In this document: positions 26,001-34,514 of the stretch, piece by piece
Numbering within the stretch: position 1 is the stretch's first letter
Layout: every line of letters begins with the position of its first letter
Origin: Moorena bouillonii PNG
GTDB taxonomy: Bacteria > Cyanobacteriota > Cyanobacteriia > Cyanobacteriales > Coleofasciculaceae
Reading direction: 5' to 3'
Assembly (NCBI RefSeq): GCF_001942495.1
Contig: NZ_MKZS01000001.1
Coordinates: 1,850,929 to 1,914,928, forward strand
Length of the DNA: 64,000 bases
Program-made: the position numbers and the translations under genes
Notes under the pieces: generated by a model
Told to the model about the DNA's origin: nothing
The model's database searches: none
Seen by the model: the letters and a program-made list of their open reading frames with translations, nothing else

Positions 26001-26109
26001 TTCACTGATATAAAAAATTGCTCATATAAATTGCATCGTAAATTGCATCAGAGGCATTTAATTTACAGTATCTAAGTATTACCTCTACCTAGACGGAGCA
26101 AGGAACACC

Positions 26110-27909
26110 ATGGTAAAAGATCAGAGTCCATCTATTTCTCATAGAAAAATGCCTAAAATCATACAAGCAACCATTAACTCAACATTGCTGTTGGGTATAC
26201 TAACATCACCTGCCGCCGCCTTCTCCCTAAACATCAAACCGATTTCTACCTTTTCCACGGGAATCTTCGATGATGGGGCGGCGGAGATATCGACTTTCGA
26301 TCCACTCAGCCAAAGGTTATTCGTTACCAATGCTAGTAGCAATCAAGTCGATGTCCTGGATTTTGTCGGAGGCAACCTCTCGTTATCCACCACCATCCCC
26401 CTGGCATCGTTTGGGGCAACACCAACCAGTATTGCCTCTAGCAATGGCTTACTAGCGGTTTCCGTAGCCAATGAAGTGCAAACTGATCCAGGAACAGTGG
26501 CTTTCTTTGACACCAACGGTAACTTCAAAACATCGGTAACAGTTGGTGCCTTGCCTGACGCGGTAACCTTTACCCCAAATGGCAGAAAGTTACTGGTTGC
26601 CAATGAAGGAGAGCCAGCCTTTTCAGAAACTTTAGGTCAGATCGTTAATCCAAAGGGGTCGGTTAGTATTATCGACCTTCTTGACCCGAAGCATCCTACT
26701 GTCAGAACTGCAGACTTTAGTTCCTTCTCAAAACAGGAGCTGGAAAGTCAGGGAGTACAGCTGTTTGTCGATGCATTCGAAGAAGTTGAGGCTTCATCCC
26801 AGGAGGAATTCGGCATTGAGGATTTATTCGAGTCCCCGATTACCCCTGATCGGGATCTCGAACCGGAAAACATCACTGTCTCAGAAGATGGTAAAACTGC
26901 CTGGGTAGCACTCCAGGAAAACAATGCCATTGGTGTTCTCAACCTAGAAACTAATGAGTTCACCAACGTTGTGGGTCTCGGTGTCAAAGATCACAGTGAG
27001 CCTAATAATGGTTTAGATACTAGCGATAGAGACGATGCTATCAATATTGAAAACAGGCCAGTGTTTGGGTTATTCCAGCCAGACCAACTTGATGTCTATA
27101 CCGTTGACGGCATAACTTACTTAGTGACTGCTAACGAAGGCGATTTCCTCCGCATTGAGGGTGACTTAGACGGTCAAGAAGAAACGTTTTTCCAGGAAGA
27201 TGATCGGATAGATGACTTAGTGTTAGACCCAACTGCCTTCCCTGATGCGATCGCTCTACAAGAAGATGATGTTCTTGGACGTTTGCAAGTGTCAACGATT
27301 AATGGTGACCCTGATGGAGACGGTGACTTTGACGAACTGTTTGCCTTTGGAGGACGCTCGTTCTCAATTTGGAAGGTAATAGAGGATGACTTAGAGCTAG
27401 TTTTTGACAGTGGCGATGCTTTTGAACAAATAACTGCTGATCTATTTCCGGATTTCTTCAACGCTGAGGCTGAGGAAAACAACTTTGATACCCGCAGCGA
27501 CAATAGAGGTCCGGAACCCCAGGGGATAAAACTGGTTGAGTTATTCGGTCGCACCTTTGCCTTCATCAGTTTTGAGCAGATTGGTGGCTTCATAGTCTAT
27601 GACGTTACCGATCCTGAAAATCCCTTCTTTGTGAATTACATCAACAACCGTGACTTCCTAGGGGATCCTGAGGCTGGTACAGCAGGGGATCTTGGTTCTG
27701 AAGGATTGCTTTTCATATCAGCAGAGGATAGTCCCAACGACACACCGATGCTAGTTGTTAATAATGAGGTCAGTGGCACAACTACTGTCTACTCAATCGA
27801 ACAAGTACCAGAACCAAGTTCTATATTGGGTCTGTTACACGTTATTGCTTTAGGGTGTATGGCTTGGAAGCGAAAGCTTTCAACAACATGTAAAGAAACT
27901 AGCCTTTAA
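26110..27909 (+). CDS. Choice-of-anchor I / PEP-CTERM secreted protein
   Basis: This 599-residue exported protein has a signal peptide (hydrophobic core near 23-38, cleavage near AAA-FS). The long beta-propeller-like body contains YVTN-type blades, for example LPDAVTFTPNGRKLLVANEGEP and the closing block QGIKLVELFGRTFAFISFEQIGG split over residues ~475-500. The C-terminal sorting signal is VPEPSS (about 567), a hydrophobic helix and a KRK basic tail. Proteins of this choice-of-anchor I type in cyanobacteria are often annotated alongside alkaline phosphatases or esterases; no catalytic site is evident. Candidate response-regulator arrays lie on both sides, suggesting phosphate control (inference). 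Confidence 0.82.
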   Translation: MVKDQSPSISHRKMPKIIQATINSTLLLGILTSPAAAFSLNIKPISTFSTGIFDDGAAEISTFDPLSQRLFVTNASSNQVDVLDFVGGNLSLSTTIPLASFGATPTSIASSNGLLAVSVANEVQTDPGTVAFFDTNGNFKTSVTVGALPDAVTFTPNGRKLLVANEGEPAFSETLGQIVNPKGSVSIIDLLDPKHPTVRTADFSSFSKQELESQGVQLFVDAFEEVEASSQEEFGIEDLFESPITPDRDLEPENITVSEDGKTAWVALQENNAIGVLNLETNEFTNVVGLGVKDHSEPNNGLDTSDRDDAINIENRPVFGLFQPDQLDVYTVDGITYLVTANEGDFLRIEGDLDGQEETFFQEDDRIDDLVLDPTAFPDAIALQEDDVLGRLQVSTINGDPDGDGDFDELFAFGGRSFSIWKVIEDDLELVFDSGDAFEQITADLFPDFFNAEAEENNFDTRSDNRGPEPQGIKLVELFGRTFAFISFEQIGGFIVYDVTDPENPFFVNYINNRDFLGDPEAGTAGDLGSEGLLFISAEDSPNDTPMLVVNNEVSGTTTVYSIEQVPEPSSILGLLHVIALGCMAWKRKLSTTCKETSL

Positions 27910-28406
27910 AGGCAAGGAAGACTGGGGGAATCATATCTCCTCCAGTTTAATCACTTGGTATGCAGGTAAATCGTTAATTGTTAATTGTTAATTATTAATC
28001 GTTAATTGTCTATGTAATTATTTAGGTGTAGGGCTTGACAAACTCTGTAACTTGTGAATTTGGCAGCAAAAACCAGCAAATTTGGATCGTTTAATACAGT
28101 TTGAGTCATTCTGCTGGCAAAATGCTCAAAAGAGCTTCTAAATCCACCCCAAAACCTGAATAATTACATTTTCAATTTTAAATTTTTAATACACATCACA
28201 CCCTTTCATCTAATAAATTTAACCTAAATTTCATCTAAGTTTAATCGAAATTTCATCTAATTTTTATCTAAGTTTTATATCATCAATGTAGTCAAACTGT
28301 TTTAATTGGTATTATTCCATCATCCCATCACTCCATCACTCCCAAAAAGTCCAAACGAATTTTCCATTGAGGGGGCAAAAAGTCATGAATTGAGTTATGA
28401 ATTGGG
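27910..28406. other. Intergenic region between convergent genes, with a Pho-box-like array
   Basis: No gene is seen. It lies between the 3' ends of the PEP-CTERM gene and the minus-strand DUF1574-like gene, so a promoter is not expected. Yet it contains the array at 28218-28280 followed by a possible -10 hexamer (TATTAT near 28310). An AATTGTTAATTGTTAATTATTAATCG-like repeat stretch lies near 27975-28008. Confidence 0.55.
28218..28280 (+). promoter_or_regulatory. Candidate Pho box (six 8-bp units, 11-bp period)
   Basis: Units begin at 28218, 28229, 28240, 28251, 28262 and 28273, each 8 bp with 3-bp AT spacers. The first is TTTAACCT, matching the cyanobacterial Pho-box consensus (C/T)TTAACCT. 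Others are TTTCATCT, TTTAATCG and TTTTATCT. A seventh TTTCATCT at 28204 is 14 bp upstream. Six units would bind three dimers of a PhoB/SphR-type regulator. The nearest downstream plus-strand sequence has no gene, so what it controls is unclear. Confidence 0.6.
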
Positions 28407-29855
28407 TCAAGGCCAAGGAATCTGGGGATTAGCCGCCAACTCGCTAGCCACTGCTGCTGCGCCGTATTGATTCAGATGACTCGGATCAGCAAAATACTGA
28501 TTTTGGTTTAGCCACTGCCTCCCCATATCGATAAAGATAAATCCTTGATCAGTTTGTTTGAGCATCCACTGCTGCAATTTCTGTTCACGACTCAGACGCA
28601 CTGGATCTAAATAGTCTTTGGTAAGGGGTAAGTTAACCACCACTAAAGGAATCTTTTGTTGCCTCAAAAAGCTTTTAATAGCATTGACAGCAGTAGTCTG
28701 TTTACCGGCAAAACTGAAGGGCTGATAATCGGCATCATATCTCCCTGACACTCGTGGATGGCTCCGATAGTAAATTTTGGGGTTAAAGGTTCCATTCATA
28801 GGGAGAAAACCATTAGCATTGATGGCAAAAGTACTATAGCCAGTGTTGGCGGTAGTTGACTGTTTGGAAACCAGTTGCAGGTTGCAGGTTGCAGGGTCTA
28901 GGTTGCAGGGTCTAGGTTGCCGATTTGAAGTTAAGGTCGCTGTTGCCCAAAGTCTAGTTTCCGGTGCCCATTTTTGATAAAGTTTAGTAGTAACACTGGA
29001 AATGGTAGACTCAGGAATAGCTTGGCAAGTATTCACTGATTCCTTTTGACTTTTAGGAAGTGTGGGGCGATCGCCTGCCAGCAAACGTTTATATCCCTCA
29101 GAGGCGACAAGGGATTGATAGGTGCGGTCTACTCGTCCACTATTGAAGGCACGCACCCCATCAGCCCAGATAACTAACCGTGGCAATTGTTCTGGAGTCA
29201 GGAGCTGACGGAGTTGGAAGTCAACAAATTGAGCTGTGGCACCATTGACCCCAAAATTGAAAACCTTTAGCTCTCCTTTGCTTAACATGCCTAAGGATTT
29301 TTGGAGTTGCTGAGGATCAAGCCCTTGCAATGCCCGGGAACTACCTACAATTAGAATGTCAGGGCTACCAACAGCAGCTATATAGGATAGATAAAGCCGC
29401 AACTGCTGATCAAATATTTCGTTATCAAAACTAGAGAAGGGCAAGGATGAAGTGGTTGCTACTGCTTCAAGGTAAGCTAACTCTAGGTTCTTGATATATT
29501 CAGCAATTTTTTTTTGAGCAAAAATCCGTTTAGGACTGTCTGCTGGGATAGTTTGCAAATCCTCAATGGCTTGAATCCACTCATTGATCACAAAATCCCA
29601 ATCTTCTGTTGATCGAGCCAATTGTGCCATAGCAGTTGCTCTTCGTTCTTTTTTCATACCCTTGGTAATCGGATCAATAGAAGAGCAGGCTGGGGGAGAA
29701 CCCTGAGCGACTACTTGATTCCCAGGGGATACTGCTACTGAGGGGAGTAGTGTGTTTGCTGCATGGTAGAGTGGCGTAGTCTTCCAAAAGCCAGCGGCAA
29801 GTAGAAGTGATGCTATGGTAGCGCTACTGTAGAGTCTAAACCAGAATTTCGGCAT
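28407..29855 (-). CDS. DUF1574-like exported SGNH-type protein
   Basis: This 482-residue protein has an N-terminal membrane anchor or signal (residues ~8-22). A long helical spacer and an SGNH-hydrolase-like core follow. The core contains VGSSRALQGLDPQQL (candidate nucleophile serine), KVFNFGVNGATAQ with a conserved G and N, and the C-terminal DPSHLNQYG giving the D-x-x-H pair. This layout fits the cyanobacterial DUF1574 family. It may modify an exported polysaccharide, but no substrate is known. A heptamer repeat tract (28877-28920) is inserted in frame within the coding region and adds a cysteine- and proline-rich stretch. The gene is on its own. Confidence 0.72.
   Translation of the reverse strand: MPKFWFRLYSSATIASLLLAAGFWKTTPLYHAANTLLPSVAVSPGNQVVAQGSPPACSSIDPITKGMKKERRATAMAQLARSTEDWDFVINEWIQAIEDLQTIPADSPKRIFAQKKIAEYIKNLELAYLEAVATTSSLPFSSFDNEIFDQQLRLYLSYIAAVGSPDILIVGSSRALQGLDPQQLQKSLGMLSKGELKVFNFGVNGATAQFVDFQLRQLLTPEQLPRLVIWADGVRAFNSGRVDRTYQSLVASEGYKRLLAGDRPTLPKSQKESVNTCQAIPESTISSVTTKLYQKWAPETRLWATATLTSNRQPRPCNLDPATCNLQLVSKQSTTANTGYSTFAINANGFLPMNGTFNPKIYYRSHPRVSGRYDADYQPFSFAGKQTTAVNAIKSFLRQQKIPLVVVNLPLTKDYLDPVRLSREQKLQQWMLKQTDQGFIFIDMGRQWLNQNQYFADPSHLNQYGAAAVASELAANPQIPWP
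28877..28920. repeat. In-frame GGTTGCA/GGGTCTA heptamer tract inside a gene
   Basis: Successive GGTTGCA and GGGTCTA 7-bp units run through the coding sequence of the DUF1574-like protein without breaking the frame. On the minus strand they encode the low-complexity stretch PRPCNLDPATCNLQL. Expansion by multiples of three units keeps the frame. Confidence 0.8.
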
Positions 29856-30102
29856 AGTTGTGATGGGGTACGCTCAACTTACTTCAATCAGTTCAAAGTC
29901 GAACTATGTTGACACTCTACCCTTCTTAGAAGGAAGAGGATTCTTAGTGAGAGCGAGTCCAATATTATCTATCTTAGCACAACTTTGATACCAATGTATT
30001 AACGGAGTTTGCTCAGCTCCTTCTATCTATAATTATCTATAATTAGGATAAGGGTGTTTAGTGAAACCGTTCTGCTTCAGCCAATTCCTAGTAAGCTAGT
30101 TT

Positions 30103-30543
30103 TTAGGTTTCACCACATAGTTGAATTAAAACAGTTCTGTCTCTAGGACCATCTAATTCAAGGAATAAAACAGATTGCCAGGTGCCCAAAGCCAATTTGC
30201 CATCAATAATAGGAATATATTCGCTGTTGTTTAGCATCATTGCCATTAGGTGAGAGTGGGCATTGATCGGCTCATCAGGAGGTACAATCCTTAAGTGCAG
30301 GTCATTATGGAGATATTTACCATCTTTAGGGGCTAGCTTGTCTAGATGGACTTTAATATCTTCGAGTAATCGTTCTTCGTATTCATTAATGGCTAACGCA
30401 GTAGTTGTATGTCTGGAAAAAACTAAAGCATGACCGTTTTTAAGCCCAGTAACCTCTAGTAATTTGCTGATGTAATCGGTGATATTGTAGATAGCGATAG
30501 ATTCGTGGGTTTTAAGTTCGATTATTTCACTCTTGACCAGCAT
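30103..30543 (-). CDS. yjbQ: YjbQ/UPF0047 family protein
   Basis: This ~146-residue protein is a full-length UPF0047 (YjbQ) member. The signature HTTTALAINEYEERLLEDI lies in the middle, HNDLHLRIVPPDEPINAHSHLMAMML follows in two blocks, and GTWQSVLFLELDGPRDR is near the C-terminus. The conserved H, D and E residues form a metal-dependent site. Members have weak thiamine-phosphate synthase activity, though the physiological role is uncertain. A longer frame begins at 30576, but the ATG at 30543 fits family length. It is divergent from the small membrane-protein gene with ~60 bp between starts, so the promoters overlap. Confidence 0.9.
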   Translation of the reverse strand: MLVKSEIIELKTHESIAIYNITDYISKLLEVTGLKNGHALVFSRHTTTALAINEYEERLLEDIKVHLDKLAPKDGKYLHNDLHLRIVPPDEPINAHSHLMAMMLNNSEYIPIIDGKLALGTWQSVLFLELDGPRDRTVLIQLCGET

Positions 30544-30604
30544 GACTGCACACCAATAAACTAATAACGTTGACAATTAAACTAAAATACCAGAAATTTT
30601 GAAG

Positions 30605-30847
30605 ATGAAAGAGCAATTGCTCCGTTGGCTTAACCAAATTTTAATGCTCGATGTTTTTCTAGTCTTATTGAGCTTTTTTTGGTTTGCGATCGCATTGGTT
30701 GGTCGTTCGGTTGGTATTCCCTTGGGACTGGAACTATGGTACAGCCTTTGGGAACCAGTATTTACTCCCGCCATTGGCGTGCTGATGGCTGGAGCAATTG
30801 TGAGTGGACTAATTAACCAGATTTCTAAGCGTTTGACGTCGAATTGA
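30605..30847 (+). CDS. Small two-helix membrane protein
   Basis: This 80-residue protein has two hydrophobic helices (about 15-37 and 48-72) joined by a short loop with a G-I-P-L-G-L-E-L-W turn, and a basic C-terminus (KRLTSN). The length and layout are typical of small conserved cyanobacterial thylakoid or plasma-membrane proteins. I do not recognise a named family. The ATG at 30605 is preferred over an in-frame TTG two codons earlier. The gene is divergent from yjbQ and contains one HIP1 site. Confidence 0.65.
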   Translation: MKEQLLRWLNQILMLDVFLVLLSFFWFAIALVGRSVGIPLGLELWYSLWEPVFTPAIGVLMAGAIVSGLINQISKRLTSN

Positions 30848-31192
30848 GTAAATAAGTGCGTAACTGTGTAAATGCGTAAGTGCTTAAAAATCACCAATAA
30901 CTATATAAATATGGATAGAAGATGGACACTGATTGGTAAGCATTCAGCCGTCAGCCGTCAGCCGTCAGCCGTTGGCCATAGGCCACGCTACGGGAACAGC
31001 TTATTTTATTCAAAAGCACTTCAAGTAGCGTGCGCGTAGCCCATAAGCTGAAAGCTGACAGCTGATAGCTGATAGCTGATAGCTGACGGCTGATAGCTGA
31101 ATACTTACACTGATTCATCCTTAATCCTTGATGCTTCATGGTTTATCCTTAATCCTTGATACTTCATTCGATAATTTTTCTAGGGAAGAGCC
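30848..31192. other. Repeat-rich leader before the cyclase-family gene
   Basis: No gene is seen. It holds CAGCCGT units, one TAGCGTGGCC palindrome (about 30965-30985), and TGATAGC heptamers (about 31064-31100). The CATTCGATAATTTTT stretch before 31193 and an AGGGAAGAG ribosome-binding site serve the next gene. Confidence 0.6.
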
Positions 31193-32026
31193 ATGTTGCT
31201 TAAAGCTTTGTTGGTCTTAACCATGATTGTCATAGTCGGTTTGGCGAACCCAAGCACTGCCCAAGCCGCTGACTACCCCAGTCTTTGGGATAAATTAGCA
31301 GAACTAAAGTCCCATGAGTTTGTGGATTTAACCCATACCTTTCATCCCCAGATTCCCCACTGGCCAGGCTTTGATCCTGAAACACGCACCACAACCTACT
31401 ACTACGATGAAATGGTTGGCACCAAGGGGTCTGGATTTTGGGCACAGCGCTATAATATTCCAGGTCAATGGGGTACCCACGTTGATCCGCCAGCTCATTT
31501 CGTCAGGGGCAAACGGTTTCAGGATGAAATCCCGGTCACTGAAATGGTGCTACCTCTTGTGGTAATTGATGTCAGCGACAAGGTCAGTCACAACCCCGAC
31601 TATCAAATTACCCTGGAAGATGTACAAGCTTGGGAACAGAAATACGGTTTAGTGCCAGAAGGGGCATTTGTAGCAATGCGTACGGATTGGTCTAAGGCTT
31701 GGCCTAGTATGACCAAAATGCGAAATGCTGATGCTAATGGTATTGCCCATTATCCTGGCTGGAGCGCTGAAGTACTCAAATATCTTTACGAAGAACGCTA
31801 CATTACTGCTTCCGGTCATGAAACAACTGATACTGACCCTGGAATTGCCACTAGCCAAGGGGACTATTCCCTAGAAAATTATATTCTCAGCCAAGACAAG
31901 TATCAGATCGAGTTGCTGACTAACTTGGATCAGGTTCCGGAATATGGTGCGATCGCAATAGTAACGTTTCCTAAACCCCTGAAAGGTTCTGGTTTTCCAG
32001 CAAGGGTGTTCGCAATTATTCCCTAG
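31193..32026 (+). CDS. Exported cyclase-family (kynurenine formamidase-like) hydrolase
   Basis: This 277-residue protein has a cleavable signal peptide (MLLKALLVLTMIVIVG, AQA site near 26). The cyclase fold follows: FVDLTHTFHPQIPHWPGF at about residues 43-60, the metal-site block QWGTHVDPPAHF at about 93-104, and SGHETTDTDPG near 204-214. The family motif is H-x-G-T-H-x-D-x-P-x-H; here the first position is Q, so one expected metal ligand is changed. Family members hydrolyse N-formylkynurenine, isatin or other amide and lactone substrates. Periplasmic location and the Q variant make specificity uncertain. Confidence 0.82.
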   Translation: MLLKALLVLTMIVIVGLANPSTAQAADYPSLWDKLAELKSHEFVDLTHTFHPQIPHWPGFDPETRTTTYYYDEMVGTKGSGFWAQRYNIPGQWGTHVDPPAHFVRGKRFQDEIPVTEMVLPLVVIDVSDKVSHNPDYQITLEDVQAWEQKYGLVPEGAFVAMRTDWSKAWPSMTKMRNADANGIAHYPGWSAEVLKYLYEERYITASGHETTDTDPGIATSQGDYSLENYILSQDKYQIELLTNLDQVPEYGAIAIVTFPKPLKGSGFPARVFAIIP

Positions 32027-32027
32027 T

Positions 32028-32062
32028 AAGGCAAGAGGCAAGAGGCAAGAGGCAAGAGGCAA
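32028..32062. repeat. GCAAGAG heptamer tract
   Basis: Five tandem 7-bp units follow the cyclase-family stop codon directly. Together with TGATAGC (31064-31100), GGGAACA (58564-58598), TTCCCTA (14417-14485) and CTTGCCT (11478-11500) it shows that a 7-bp period is the rule for tandem repeats here regardless of sequence. Confidence 0.8.
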
Positions 32063-32083
32063 GAAATTATATAGGAATTTTTG

Positions 32084-32170
32084 GTGGCGTAGGGTGCGTT
32101 AGGGGCGGGCTTGCCCTCATGTTCAACCTCGTAGCCACTGTTGGGACAGCCCGCCCCGTAACGCACCACC
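32084..32170. repeat. ~85-bp palindromic repeat (GGTGCGTTAGGGGCGGG ends), copy 1
   Basis: GGTGCGTTAGGGGCGGGC at 32093-32110 pairs with 32149-32167 with one bulged base. A second copy at 38371-38453 has compensatory changes in the stem (C:G to T:A). A degenerate inverted copy lies at about 33625-33712. This pattern fits a mobile REP or MITE-like element maintained by pairing. Confidence 0.75.
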
Positions 32171-32407
32171 CAAGGGCTCGCACTGATTTTCCGCCTCGTA
32201 GCCAGCGTTGGGACAGCCTGCCCGGAAATGAAACGGGCAAGATGCCCGTTCCACCAAGATGCCAATTCCACCCACCGAGTCAAACAGTAAAAATGAGATG
32301 CACCCGTCACCCCACACCCAGTAAGGCTAATAATGCTGTTTGTCACCCCCTCAGCAATAATGGTAAAATTTAATTATTCACTAAGAAAAAATTAAAGTGA
32401 GTAAATC

Positions 32408-33478
32408 ATGACTAAAAAAGTTATTTCAATTTTCAATAACAAAGGGGGTGTTGGAAAAACAAATATTATATGGAATTTGGGAATAGCACTTGCCGACAAA
32501 GCTAAAAAAGTTTTATTTATTGATTTTGATCCTCAGTGTAATCTTTCTATTGCAGTTATTGGGTATGAGGAATTTGAAAAATGTCTTGAAAATGATGAGA
32601 GTTTTCCTTTTGGAAAAACCATTAGAAGCTATATACAACCTTATATTCAATCACTTGAAAATCCTAAAGTTTTTTTAAAAAGACCCAAATATAAAAACTT
32701 ATATTGTGAAAATATACATATTATTCCTGGTGATTTTTGGTTGAACACATTTGCTGATTATTTAAACGTTGGTAGTGATGTCAATGGTGGTAATGGAATT
32801 CATAGATTTCTTGTTATTGAAAGTTTAATAAAAAAAATAGAAGAAGAAAAAAATGTTAATTATGATTATGTACTGATCGATTTAGCTCCTTCATTTAATA
32901 CACTAGTTAGATTAGCATTGTATTGCTCAGATTATTTTTTAGTCCCTTGCACAGCTGATTTATTTTCAGCTTATTGTGTAGGGTTAATTGGTGAAGTACT
33001 ACCATCATTTATTGATGATTGGATTCAAGGTAAACGTAAATATTTGAAATCAAACCAATATGACAAACTTGTTTCTAATAAAGGAAAACCAAAATTTGGA
33101 GGATGGATTTTTAATGGGTTTGATACAAGGGTTAAAAAAGGAGCAATTGATAAAATTGCAGCTGACAAAGCTCAATTTAATAAAGTTATAGATTCAGTAG
33201 AAAATAATCTTTTACCAAAATTAAAGAGTGATATTGATGATTACAAATGTGTTCCAAGTTTTGTACCTATAGAACCTGTTGCAGAAATAGAAGATTTAAA
33301 TACAATCGCACCAGATAGTATAGTACAAAATACTCCTATACAATATTTATCCCAAGAAAAACCAACGAGAGAGATACAAGCTGGTTCATGGTCACAAGGT
33401 CAAAAAAATTTAATGTCAAGAATGAGTGATCAATATAATTCTTTAGCAGAGTATATAATCAAAAATTTTGAATGTTAA
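32408..33478 (+). CDS. ParA/MinD-family ATPase, solitary
   Basis: This 356-residue protein has the deviant Walker A motif K12-GGVGKT18, DFDPQCNLS shortly after it, and a Walker B-like YDYVLIDLAPSFNTLV. It therefore belongs to the ParA/Soj partition ATPase family. The C-terminal ~110 residues (after about 245) are family-unlike and may bind a partner. No parB-like gene or other partner is next to it on either side. The gene is far more A+T-rich than its neighbours, with A/T third positions and almost no HIP1, pointing to recent acquisition, for example from a plasmid, phage or defence island. Functions in plasmid partition, phage biology or defence are all possible. Confidence 0.85.
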   Translation: MTKKVISIFNNKGGVGKTNIIWNLGIALADKAKKVLFIDFDPQCNLSIAVIGYEEFEKCLENDESFPFGKTIRSYIQPYIQSLENPKVFLKRPKYKNLYCENIHIIPGDFWLNTFADYLNVGSDVNGGNGIHRFLVIESLIKKIEEEKNVNYDYVLIDLAPSFNTLVRLALYCSDYFLVPCTADLFSAYCVGLIGEVLPSFIDDWIQGKRKYLKSNQYDKLVSNKGKPKFGGWIFNGFDTRVKKGAIDKIAADKAQFNKVIDSVENNLLPKLKSDIDDYKCVPSFVPIEPVAEIEDLNTIAPDSIVQNTPIQYLSQEKPTREIQAGSWSQGQKNLMSRMSDQYNSLAEYIIKNFEC

Positions 33479-33910
33479 TCAGAAGCTGGGATTATCTGCT
33501 AATACTTATTTTTTTTCTCTTGCGTACTTGTTATGCTAAATAAACACTTTGGCAAAGGGAGCTAAGGCCGTGGGCTACGCTTCCCGGACAAAGCTGGGAC
33601 TTCGGAGCAGAACCGGTGGGTGGAATGGGCATCTTGCCCGTTACAATCGGACGGACTGTCCCAATACTGGCTACCGAGAAAATCAGGGGGAGCCCGTCCC
33701 TAAAGCACCCTAGGGAACTGTAGCAGCAATAAATCACAAATCAATCGAATTGGTATATAGGGCTTAGCGCTATATATATTTAGGAACCTTTGGCAGATTG
33801 ACTGTCTTGATTGAGCGCGGTCAAATAATTCTAATGGAAGAGGTTATCTGCCGAGAGACAGATCTAACCTAAGAGCAGTAGCTCGATTGCTCAATTTAGA
33901 GGACACAAAG
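33479..33910. other. Intergenic region with degenerate palindromic repeat
   Basis: No gene is seen. A degenerate, inverted copy of the ~85-bp GGTGCGTTAGGGG repeat spans about 33625-33712. The upstream region of the glycine-zipper gene follows, with TTTAGAGGACACAAAG giving a good ribosome-binding site before 33911. Confidence 0.55.
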
Positions 33911-34303
33911 ATGAAAGGAATTTTCGGTGCTCTACTACCAGGACTAATCACAACCGGTTTTGTAGGCGCAACACTACTACCCGCTGCACCAGCAGCTGCG
34001 GGTGATTTATTAAGAGATATCGGTATTGGTGCTGCTGCTGGTGCCGTCATTGGAGAATTAACTGACAACGGCTCACTGATAGGTAATAGTGCCAATGGCG
34101 CTGCCGCTGGTGCTGCTGTCAATGCTACTAAGCGAGATAGAACTAGAGCTCGGCGTAACAGTGCTGGGAGTCTAGTTCAAGATGTAGGGTTTGGTGCTGC
34201 TGCTAGTGTTGTCACTGGCGTGATCATTGATAATGGCTCGGTGGTAGATAATGCGGTCAAAGGTGCTGCTACTGGTCTAACCATTAACCTCCTAGACCGT
34301 TGA
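33911..34303 (+). CDS. Glycine-zipper exported protein
   Basis: This 130-residue protein has an N-terminal signal or anchor (MKGIFGALLPGLITTGFVGA, cleavage near PAAA-G). Two glycine-zipper modules follow (about residues 36-65 and 88-120), recognisable from GAAAGAVIGEL and GFGAAASVVTGVI with small residues every fourth position, and a basic linker (KRDRTRARR) lies between them. Glycine-zipper proteins insert into membranes and often act in envelope stress or as pore-like components. The in-frame TTG at 33887 is less likely than the ATG at 33911, which follows AGAGGA. Orthologues are not recognised. Confidence 0.7.
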   Translation: MKGIFGALLPGLITTGFVGATLLPAAPAAAGDLLRDIGIGAAAGAVIGELTDNGSLIGNSANGAAAGAAVNATKRDRTRARRNSAGSLVQDVGFGAAASVVTGVIIDNGSVVDNAVKGAATGLTINLLDR

Positions 34304-34514
34304 GATTTCCAAGTAGCCCATACCTTGGGATTGTTTCATCCTCGGTAACCGATGTTTATTGGTAATCTACCGACTTAGCTCTGAACCTAAGTAGGTAGAT
34401 TAGCTTTGTTTAGGATAAATGCTGCAGGATTAAGATCAGCATTTATCCTCTTGGCTTAGCCCAAATGCGATCGCGAAGCGGTTCCAAAGGAACATCGCAT
34501 TCGCCTCCTACCGA
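34304..34514. other. Short spacer with GCGATCGC-GAAGCGGTTCC repeat
   Basis: At about 34465-34505 is an inverted copy of the sequence GATGTTCC...GAACCGCTTCGCGA that also lies just before the DUF433 gene (around 40358-40390). It separates the convergent glycine-zipper and 5-oxoprolinase genes. Confidence 0.5.

Larger units (their letters stand above)
24712..26109. other. Long AT-rich non-coding region
   Basis: No gene is convincing. Around 25039-25087 an imperfect hairpin (GGACAAAGGGAAAAGG with CCCTTTTCCTTGTCC) could end transcription. From 25270 the sequence turns strongly AT-rich. A perfect 28-bp inverted repeat lies at 25659-25717 and an 11-bp-period array at 25924-26000, about 110 bp before the PEP-CTERM gene. 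The first part should hold the promoter of the PhnD/kinase operon. Confidence 0.6.
32027..32407. other. Repeat region upstream of ParA
   Basis: There is no gene. It holds GCAAGAG heptamers (32028-32062), a ~80-bp palindromic element (32084-32170) and a GGGCAAGATGCCCGTTCCACC motif cluster. The 60 bases before 32408 are AT-rich and hold the likely promoter and AAAGTGAG ribosome-binding site of the parA-like gene. Confidence 0.6.
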
